Below are positions 1-5,578 of a stretch of 7,940 nt of DNA, one piece after another. Position 1 is the first letter of the stretch. Every line of letters begins with the position of its first letter. Made by a program: the position numbers and the translations under genes. The stretch covers positions 1 through 7,940 of the forward strand of contig JABUEV010000094.1 in assembly GCA_013314865.1 (NCBI GenBank), in the 5' to 3' direction. Under the pieces are notes generated by a model. The model ran no database searches, was not told where the DNA came from, and was given only the letters and a program-made list of their open reading frames with translations. Source of the DNA: Bacteroidales bacterium (GTDB lineage: Bacteria > Bacteroidota > Bacteroidia > Bacteroidales > VadinHA17).

Positions 1-51
1 TGACTTAATATCGCTATCCTTGTGGGAAGCGAGAATGATGCGTGAAGTTTT

Positions 52-2301
52 ATGGGGAACAAGGATTTTTTTGATGATGAAGATATTAAACGTATTCAGG
101 ACGAAGACAACTCTCTGATTGACAATCTTGTCAGATGCAAGAATCCCGGCGACAGGGAGATGATTGAAAAAGCCTTCAGCATTGCAAATGAGGCTCACTG
201 GAACATGAGGAGAAAATCCGGAGAGCCCTATATTCTTCATCCGATAGCCGTTGCAAAAATCGTCAACCAGGAGATTGGATTAGGAGCAAGATCAATTACA
301 GCCGCTCTTCTTCACGATGTTGTGGAAGATACCGATTATACGCTTGAAGACGTTGAAAGGGATTTCGGACAGAAAATTGCTTCCCTGATCGACGGGCTGA
401 CAAAAATATCCGGAACTTACAACAAAACGGATTCCTCTTCAATGCAGGCCGAAAACTTCAGAAAACTACTGCTTACTATCTCGGACGACCTGCGCGTGGT
501 ACTTATTAAAATTGCTGACCGCCTTCATAACATGAGGACTCTCGACTCCATGCCGGAAGCCAAGAAAATGAAAATTGCAGGTGAAACAATCTTCCTGTAT
601 GCCCCTCTTGCAAACCGGCTGGGTCTGTATGCAATTAAAAGCGAACTTGAGGATCTTAGCTTCAGATACAGACAACCTGCAATTTATGATGAGATTGCCT
701 CTAAACTTAAACACGGGGAAAAGAAGTATTATGCACTTATCAATAAGTTCAGCCTTCCGATAATAGAAAAACTTACAGAATCAGGACTTAAATTTGAAAT
801 AAGCGGCCGGCCAAAATCTATTTTTTCCATCTGGAAAAAAATGCAGTCAAAAAATGTCCCGTTTGAGGAAATTTACGACATACTGGCCGTCAGGATAGTA
901 TTCGAGCCGGTGCCGGGCGTTTCTGAAAAAACAACATGCTGGAATATATATTCAATAATCACAGATATCTATCTTCCTAAGCCAGACAGACTTCGTGACT
1001 GGATCAGCAGACCCAAACCAAACGGATATGAGGCACTTCATGTTACAGTGATGGGCCCTGAAGGCAAATGGATTGAAGTGCAGATCCGAAGCAAAAGAAT
1101 GGATGAAATAGCCGAAAGAGGTTATGCCGCACATTATAAGTATAAAGGAGACAATTCTCCTGAAACTGAACTGGATAAATGGATTAAGAAGATCAGGGGA
1201 ATGCTTGAAAATCCTCATGAGGATCCGATAGAATTCCTTGATGAATTCAAAATGAATCTCTTTTCATCTGAAATAATAGTATTCACACCAAAGGGAAAAC
1301 TTATCAGCCTGCCCAAGGGTGCTTCAGCTCTCGATTTTGCCTATGAAATTCACACTGAAATAGGTAATAAGGCTATCGGTGCAAAAATAAACTATAAACT
1401 TAATCCAATAAGCGCCACGCTGATGAGCGGCGACCAGGTTGAGATTATTACCTCAGATATCGCAAAGCCTGAAGAAGAGTGGCTCTCTTTTGTTATTACG
1501 CCAAAGGCAAAGGAGGCAATAAAAAACAAACTGAGAAGTGAATCGGTCAACCGTATTCAAAAAGGCATGGAAATCCTTGAGGCAAAACTCGGTGAACTTG
1601 GAGTGGCTCCCAATTCAGAAATACTGAAAAACATCATGATAGCCTATGATGTCACAAATAAGGATGAACTCTATTCAGGCATCGAACTTGGAACCATTAA
1701 TCTTGACAATCTGAAAAAAATCATTAAGAAAAGCCCTTCCAAGAATATAATAAAATACTGGGAACTTAAGCTTCTGGGACCAAAAAAAGATAAGAAGGAT
1801 GAATCACAGGAAACAATAAAAGAAATTGACTATAATAAACCTTTCCTCCTGAGAGAAAATGTCGAGAGCGCAGAACAATCGTATGAAATAGCTAAATGTT
1901 GTAACCCGATTCCGGGTGATGACGTCATTGGATACAGATCACCCGAAGGCACTATTATTATTCACAAACCGAAATGCCCGGTAGCTATACGGATTATGTC
2001 AAATGAAGGAAACAGGATCATTGCCGTTAAATGGGCTATGCATAAACTGGTGTCATTCCTTGCAAGAATAAGCATTACAGGTGTCGACAGGCTTGGCTTA
2101 GTGAATGAAATTACGAACATTATTTCATCAGAGCTGAAAGTAAATATGACCGGAATAAACATCAGCGTGAAGGATGGAATATTTGAAGGAGTAATTGACC
2201 TTTACGTCCACCATACAAAAGACCTTAACAATCTTATCCTTAAAATTTCAAACATAAAAGGAATCGAATCAATAAGAAGAGTTGAAGAGTTTGCCGAGTA
2301 G
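52..2301 (+). CDS. spoT: Bifunctional (p)ppGpp synthetase / (p)ppGpp 3'-pyrophosphohydrolase (long RelA/SpoT homologue)
   Basis: Makes and degrades the stringent-response alarmone (p)ppGpp in the cytoplasm, probably in contact with the ribosome. The 749 residues have the full Rel architecture. The HD hydrolase domain (about 35-200) carries H63, H88-D89 in LLHDVVEDT and D156 in IADRLHN, so the metal-binding set is intact. The synthetase domain (about 245-370) shows GRPKSIFSIWKKM, the D of YDILAVRI, NGYEALH and the catalytic E of EVQIRS (E342). A TGS domain (about 405-468) follows, then a helical region, a Cys-rich segment with C616-C617 and C642, and a C-terminal ACT domain (about 667-749). 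The loop that separates bifunctional enzymes (RXKD) from synthetase-only RelA (EXDD) reads RLRD at 313-316, so I infer both activities. The start is the first ATG after an in-frame stop at 43-45; no Shine-Dalgarno is visible. It may be named rel or relA in other annotations. Confidence 0.96.
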   Translation: MGNKDFFDDEDIKRIQDEDNSLIDNLVRCKNPGDREMIEKAFSIANEAHWNMRRKSGEPYILHPIAVAKIVNQEIGLGARSITAALLHDVVEDTDYTLEDVERDFGQKIASLIDGLTKISGTYNKTDSSSMQAENFRKLLLTISDDLRVVLIKIADRLHNMRTLDSMPEAKKMKIAGETIFLYAPLANRLGLYAIKSELEDLSFRYRQPAIYDEIASKLKHGEKKYYALINKFSLPIIEKLTESGLKFEISGRPKSIFSIWKKMQSKNVPFEEIYDILAVRIVFEPVPGVSEKTTCWNIYSIITDIYLPKPDRLRDWISRPKPNGYEALHVTVMGPEGKWIEVQIRSKRMDEIAERGYAAHYKYKGDNSPETELDKWIKKIRGMLENPHEDPIEFLDEFKMNLFSSEIIVFTPKGKLISLPKGASALDFAYEIHTEIGNKAIGAKINYKLNPISATLMSGDQVEIITSDIAKPEEEWLSFVITPKAKEAIKNKLRSESVNRIQKGMEILEAKLGELGVAPNSEILKNIMIAYDVTNKDELYSGIELGTINLDNLKKIIKKSPSKNIIKYWELKLLGPKKDKKDESQETIKEIDYNKPFLLRENVESAEQSYEIAKCCNPIPGDDVIGYRSPEGTIIIHKPKCPVAIRIMSNEGNRIIAVKWAMHKLVSFLARISITGVDRLGLVNEITNIISSELKVNMTGINISVKDGIFEGVIDLYVHHTKDLNNLILKISNIKGIESIRRVEEFAE

Positions 2302-2317
2302 CAGCCCTGTTTTGTTC

Positions 2318-2333
2318 AATTATTCGTATAATT
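2318..2333. promoter_or_regulatory. AT-rich 16-bp near-perfect dyad upstream of the fur-family gene (candidate operator)
   Basis: AATTATTCGTATAATT matches its own reverse complement at 14 of 16 positions. It lies in the 39-base gap between the spoT stop and the fur-family start. AT-rich dyads of this kind are typical Fur/PerR-family binding sites and these regulators often control themselves, so an autoregulatory operator is a reasonable inference. It does not match the E. coli Fur box closely. As RNA it would only form a weak hairpin of six A-U pairs. No convincing promoter of the phylum type was found in the gap. Confidence 0.35.
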
Positions 2334-2349
2334 CCAATTTGTGCAGGAA

Positions 2350-2805
2350 ATGAGAGAAACTTCCATAAAAGCAACTGTCAAGAAGATATTTACAGAATAT
2401 CTTGAAAAAAAGGGGCACAGAAAAACTCCGGAAAGATTTGCAATTCTCGATGAAGTTTATTCAAGAGAGAGTCATTTTGACATTGAATCGCTTTACATCT
2501 TCATGAAGAACAAAAATTACCGTGTAAGCAGGGCTACACTATACAACACAATAGAACTCCTTATCGACTGCAACCTGGTCATAAAGCATCAGTTTGGCAG
2601 AAATCAGGCACAGTATGAGCGTGCCTATCAATGCAGTCAGCACGATCACCTGGTCGATATTGAAACTGGAAGAATTATTGAATTTTGTGACCCCAGAATC
2701 CAGGAAATAATAAAGACCGCAAGTGAATTGAATAATTTCACTCCGGCCTATCATTCATTATATATTTACGGTACCCTTAAGGAAAGCGGTAAAGAAACAA
2801 CCTGA
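2350..2805 (+). CDS. fur: Fur-family metal-dependent transcriptional regulator lacking the structural zinc cysteines
   Basis: A DNA-binding repressor expected to sense iron, another metal or haem. Positions below count from a GTG at 2341, three codons upstream; I prefer the ATG at 2350 because nothing else supports GTG. The N-terminal winged helix includes [15 protein letters not shown] and the recognition helix [15 protein letters not shown] (60-74). The dimerisation domain contains [15 protein letters not shown] and YHSLYIYG. The five ligands of the Fur regulatory metal site align and are all present: H45, E93, H101, H103, E114. The CxxC that normally follows HDHL is D-I-E-T (106-109), and the second Cys pair after YIYG is also absent (TLKES), so the Cys4 structural zinc site is gone. 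Two ligands of the third site are Gln (Q100, Q121). It lies 48 bases after spoT on the same strand, probably co-transcribed. Fur versus PerR, Zur or a haem-responsive Har-like role cannot be decided from sequence. Confidence 0.9.
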   Translation: MRETSIKATVKKIFTEYLEKKGHRKTPERFAILDEVYSRESHFDIESLYIFMKNKNYRVSRATLYNTIELLIDCNLVIKHQFGRNQAQYERAYQCSQHDHLVDIETGRIIEFCDPRIQEIIKTASELNNFTPAYHSLYIYGTLKESGKETT

Positions 2806-2818
2806 CTCTTTCTGTCAG
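2802..2818. terminator. Weak stem-loop between convergent genes (possible terminator)
   Basis: CTGAC (2802-2806) can pair with GTCAG (2814-2818) around a 7-base loop. It spans the stop codons of the fur-family gene and the convergent outer-membrane gene, whose coding ends are only 9 bases apart. The stem is short and there is no T-run on the plus side; on the minus side a modest T-rich stretch follows. The position favours a terminator, the structure only weakly. Confidence 0.25.
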
Positions 2819-3474
2819 AATGCATAGCCAAATGAGAATCCAAATGGCACATTGATGGTCGACTTATTCGCAAGATCATCAGTCCAGTTGGTCCCTTCCT
2901 CAGAAGTATCCCATTTTCTTGAAACAAATCCCAGCCCGGTATAAATATCCAGGGTGAACCCGCCTGCAGTAATTAACTGATAACCGAATACACCGTTTAT
3001 ATTTATCTTGGTGGCCTTTATGTAATCATTACTGTTATCCTTGCTTATTAGCTGGGCATTTGCAAATGAAGCATGAGGCCCGACATAGAATCCGTTGGGG
3101 GCTTTCAGGTTCCTGCTCAGAAAGTATTTATACATACCCTGCACCCTGAATCCTGAAGTTTTTATTCCTGAAACCCCGCCTGTCTCCCCTTCATTGGCTG
3201 TAAGTTCGTCAAGATTCAGAAAAACACTGGGACCCAGATAGCCTGCACCAACCTGGAACGATGACTTTTCGCCGACTGCTGCTTCAAATAATACCTTATA
3301 TTCCCCGGTCAAAGGAACAACCAATAGCCAGAAAGGACCGCCAAGAGCCGACAAAGGATTCGTCTTGATCGTAAAACGGAAATCTTTTTCAGATTCACTA
3401 GCCTGTGCCGAAACCGGTGATGAATTTGCCAGAATCGCAGCAATTGTAATTAATATCAACATCGTCTTTTTCAT
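2815..3474 (-). CDS. Exported outer-membrane beta-barrel protein (DUF3575-like)
   Basis: A 219-residue protein with a clear Sec signal peptide: MKK start, hydrophobic core to about residue 18, and a likely signal peptidase I site after VSA (21-23) before Q24. The mature part alternates polar and non-polar residues with Gly/aromatic-rich strands, for example FRFTIKTNPLSALGGP (32-47), FRVQGMYKYFLS (109-120), GFYVGPHASF (128-137) and GGFTLDIYTGLGF (171-183). It ends FGFSFGYAF with a C-terminal Phe, the usual barrel-assembly signal. This resembles small Bacteroidota porin-like proteins annotated as DUF3575 or outer-membrane beta-barrel domain, judged from memory without a search. The function is unknown and no enzymatic motif is visible. 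It is convergent with the fur-family gene and divergent from purA, so it is probably a single-gene unit. The ATG at the upstream end directly precedes the signal peptide, which fixes the start. Confidence 0.82.
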   Translation of the reverse strand: MKKTMLILITIAAILANSSPVSAQASESEKDFRFTIKTNPLSALGGPFWLLVVPLTGEYKVLFEAAVGEKSSFQVGAGYLGPSVFLNLDELTANEGETGGVSGIKTSGFRVQGMYKYFLSRNLKAPNGFYVGPHASFANAQLISKDNSNDYIKATKININGVFGYQLITAGGFTLDIYTGLGFVSRKWDTSEEGTNWTDDLANKSTINVPFGFSFGYAF

Positions 3475-3593
3475 CTGATCAACTGATTAAGTTTTGGTTA
3501 ATTTAAAGCTTACATAAAATTATAAAGTTCAATTACTTGTCAGAGTGCCTTTTAAAATGTTGTTTTCACAACACTCCGGCATTTATCAACAAT

Positions 3594-3609
3594 ATCACAT
3601 TAACGTGAT
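3594..3609. promoter_or_regulatory. 16-bp near-perfect dyad upstream of purA (candidate operator)
   Basis: ATCACATTAACGTGAT matches its reverse complement at 14 of 16 positions, with half-sites ATCAC and GTGAT around a TTAA centre. It ends 11 bases before the -7-like element of purA, so it would cover the region where a -33 element belongs. A regulator bound there could block or replace RNA polymerase contacts. The bound protein is unknown. The half-sites are the reverse arrangement of a CRP site, so it is not a CRP box. Confidence 0.35.
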
Positions 3610-3620
3610 TTTCGCCCGGA

Positions 3621-3628
3621 TATTTTTG
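3621..3628 (+). promoter_or_regulatory. Candidate -7 element of the purA promoter
   Basis: TATTTTTG matches the Bacteroidota -7 consensus TAnnTTTG exactly and lies 38 bases before the purA ATG. No TTTG is found 19-21 bases upstream; that space is taken by the dyad at 3594-3609. This is therefore half a promoter by sequence, perhaps needing an activator. A chance match in AT-rich DNA is possible. Confidence 0.4.
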
Positions 3629-3666
3629 TAAATTGGAATCTGTTTTAAAATTGCATTGCAGGATAA

Positions 3667-4929
3667 ATGAATATGGATATTTTACTTGGTCTTCAATGGG
3701 GTGACGAAGGTAAAGGGAAAATAGTGGATGCCATCTGTCCGGAATATGACATTATTGCCCGTTTTCAGGGAGGTCCGAACGCTGGCCATTCAATTGAATT
3801 TCAAAATATTAAACACATACTTCACCTGATTCCTTCCGGCATTTTCCACCCGGGCAAACTAAACATCATTGGGAATGGCGTTGTGATCGACCCGGCTGTT
3901 TTTAAAAAAGAAATCGAAAATCTTGGTCTTCCCCTGGATGAAATTAAAAAGAGACTCCTGGTTTCAGCACGGGCCCACTTGATTCTTCCAACTCACCGGA
4001 TATTGGATGCAGCTTATGAACACAGGAAAGGATGTGCCAAAATAGGATCCACTCTTAAGGGAATCGGCCCGGCATATACTGACAAAGCAGGCAGAAACGG
4101 ACTGAGGGCCGGCGAAATATTCCGCAAAGATTTCAGAAACCTCTATAGCCTGCGTGTCAACAGCCATCTTGAAATACTCAGGAATTATAATTTTGAGTTT
4201 GATCTTAAAACTCCTGAAGATGAATGGTTTGAAGGAATAGAATTAATGAAAGAATTCAAAATTGTAAACACCGAGTATTTAATAAATGATTCTATTTCCC
4301 GTGGCAAAAAGATACTGGCTGAAGGGGCTCAGGGAACAATGCTGGATGTTGATTTTGGATCATATCCTTTTGTAACATCATCAAATACAATTAGTTCAGG
4401 CGCATGTACCGGACTTGGAGTATCTCCCCGCAGTGTCGGTGAGATTTTCGGAATTTTTAAAGCATACTGCACCAGAGTGGGAAGCGGACCCTTCCCTACT
4501 GAGCTTTCAGATCCGACAGGAGAGAAAATAAGGGAAACAGGACATGAATTCGGTTCAACAACCGGACGGCCAAGAAGATGCGGCTGGCTCGATATCCCCG
4601 CTCTTAAATATGCTATAATGATAAATGGAGTTACCCGCCTGATAATGACCAAAGCAGATGTGCTGTCAGGTTTTAGTTCGGTTAAGGTTTGTACGTCTTA
4701 TAAATCAGGTGGTAAAGAAATTACAGAGGTTCCTGTTGAAAATGATCAGTTAATTGAACCGGTTTATACCGAAATGAAAGGCTGGAAAGAGGATATCTCC
4801 AAAATAAATGATTATAAAAGTCTGCCTGATCCCCTTAAAGAATATATCAGCTTTATCGAAAATGCAACAAAAGTACCGGTGATGATTGTATCAACCGGAC
4901 CCGACAGGAACGAAACGATCATAAGATAG
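3667..4929 (+). CDS. purA: Adenylosuccinate synthetase
   Basis: Condenses IMP with L-aspartate using GTP to give adenylosuccinate, the first committed step from IMP to AMP, in the cytoplasm. The 420 residues are full length for the family. Visible signatures are GLQWGDEGKGK (8-18) with catalytic D13, NAGHS with H41, IGSTLKGIGPAYTDK and R143, the AEGAQGTMLD block (218-227), TRVGSGPFPTE (269-279), the substrate loop STTGRPRRCGWLD (297-309), the guanine-binding TKAD (328-331) and the C-terminal STGPDR. Nothing is missing. A second ATG two codons downstream (3673) gives a better distance (9 bases) to the AGGA at 3660-3663 than this one (3 bases), so the protein may begin MDILLG. In other bacteria PurA is inhibited by (p)ppGpp, which makes the nearby spoT meaningful. 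A promoter-like element and a dyad lie upstream. It is convergent with the SPOR lipoprotein, 11 bases away. Confidence 0.97.
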   Translation: MNMDILLGLQWGDEGKGKIVDAICPEYDIIARFQGGPNAGHSIEFQNIKHILHLIPSGIFHPGKLNIIGNGVVIDPAVFKKEIENLGLPLDEIKKRLLVSARAHLILPTHRILDAAYEHRKGCAKIGSTLKGIGPAYTDKAGRNGLRAGEIFRKDFRNLYSLRVNSHLEILRNYNFEFDLKTPEDEWFEGIELMKEFKIVNTEYLINDSISRGKKILAEGAQGTMLDVDFGSYPFVTSSNTISSGACTGLGVSPRSVGEIFGIFKAYCTRVGSGPFPTELSDPTGEKIRETGHEFGSTTGRPRRCGWLDIPALKYAIMINGVTRLIMTKADVLSGFSSVKVCTSYKSGGKEITEVPVENDQLIEPVYTEMKGWKEDISKINDYKSLPDPLKEYISFIENATKVPVMIVSTGPDRNETIIR

Positions 4930-4940
4930 ATTTTCTTCTT

Positions 4941-5414
4941 TTATTTCCTGACATAAAGCCACGCATCAATATTGACAGTGTCATGAAACTGCTCAAGGCG
5001 CTGAACTGCCTTGCTGAAACGTTCATGCGATTCAGCAACGACAAGCTCAAACCTGCTTCCTTCAGGCTTTATTATTTCAGGGCTGTAGCCCATCGCTTTG
5101 TATTCATCCATCCATGCGCGCGCATACTCGGGAGTAATAAATGCTCCGACAACAATGTTATACTTTAACCTTGCCTCCAATGCCCTGCGCTCCTCCTCTG
5201 CCGCTCTGATTGAATCCAGTCTTGCTTCCTCCAATGCCTGCAGGCGGATCTGTATCTTCCTTAACGAGTCAGCAACCCTTAAACTGTCCTGCTGAGCTTT
5301 TAAAACGGCAAGGGCTTTTGCTTTTCTGCCAAACAATCCCTTTTCCCTTATATTTCTGCATGAGGGAGCTAATACTATTAACAATAATAAAACAAATGTT
5401 ATTGATGATCTCAT
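4941..5414 (-). CDS. SPOR-domain lipoprotein with coiled-coil spacer
   Basis: A 157-residue envelope protein probably binding septal or glycan-strand-exposed peptidoglycan. MRSSITFVLLLLIVLAPSC is a lipoprotein signal with the lipidated Cys at 19. Residues about 30-82 are charged and helical with DSLR/DSIR repeats, likely a coiled-coil spacer. Residues 83-157 form a SPOR domain: YNIVVGAF, then helix ARAWMDEYKAMGY, strand RFELVVAE, helix SKAVQRLEQF and the closing AWLYVRK. An upstream TTG (5462) would add 16 residues, but that codon lies inside the -7 box of an excellent promoter and would bury the signal peptide, so I choose the ATG at 5414. SPOR proteins usually act in cell division or wall remodelling; the exact partner is unknown. 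It is divergent from the fatty acid-CoA ligase. Confidence 0.88.
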   Translation of the reverse strand: MRSSITFVLLLLIVLAPSCRNIREKGLFGRKAKALAVLKAQQDSLRVADSLRKIQIRLQALEEARLDSIRAAEEERRALEARLKYNIVVGAFITPEYARAWMDEYKAMGYSPEIIKPEGSRFELVVAESHERFSKAVQRLEQFHDTVNIDAWLYVRK

Positions 5415-5459
5415 GTCAGCGCTGTTTATGGTAAGAAAAATATGTCTGACTTTATTATC

Positions 5460-5490
5460 CAAATATACAAATTATTGATAGCCAAACAAA
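5460..5490 (-). promoter_or_regulatory. Bacteroidota-type promoter of the SPOR lipoprotein gene
   Basis: On the minus strand TTTG (5490-5487) is followed by exactly 19 bases and then TATATTTG (5467-5460). This fits the primary sigma-factor consensus of the phylum (TTTG-N19-21-TAnnTTTG) at every fixed position. Transcription would start near 5453, leaving a leader of about 40 bases before the ATG at 5414. It also rules against the upstream TTG start, which overlaps the -7 box. Confidence 0.75.
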
Positions 5491-5578
5491 ATGATTAAAT
5501 ATTTAAGAATTGAACTCATTTCACCGGATTTTGTATATTAGACCTTGCAAATCATTATACATTTTAAACCACCACCAG

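Noticed and set aside
1..51. Possible end of an upstream gene before spoT
   Set aside because: Two forward frames have early stops. The third would overlap spoT by about 65 bases and shows nothing recognisable; the stretch is too short to judge.
3543..3576. Overlapping short inverted repeats in the divergent region (GAGTG/CACTC and TGTTG/CAACA)
   Set aside because: Stems of five pairs that share two bases, with no T-run or known leader motif; likely chance.
4329..4652. Minus-strand open frame of 107 codons inside purA, and similar frames inside spoT and the ligase
   Set aside because: They lie wholly within strongly conserved genes on the other strand or in another frame and show no domain-like sequence; they are coding shadows.
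4930..4940. T-rich stretch between the convergent ends of purA and the SPOR gene
   Set aside because: No stem of useful length precedes it on either strand, so it is not called a terminator.
5417..5424. Perfect 8-bp palindrome CAGCGCTG just upstream of the SPOR lipoprotein start
   Set aside because: Too short to distinguish from chance and without a partner site.
5510..5541. Possible ligase promoter: TTG, 21 bases, TATATTAG
   Set aside because: The -7 part lacks the conserved TTTG. Another candidate, TTTG at 5530 with TACATTTT at 5558, has a 24-base spacer, which is too long.
5510..5578. Open frame upstream of the acyl-CoA ligase from a TTG codon (23 extra residues)
   Set aside because: The extra residues do not resemble the family N-terminus, and a normal ATG at 5579 gives the expected protein start.
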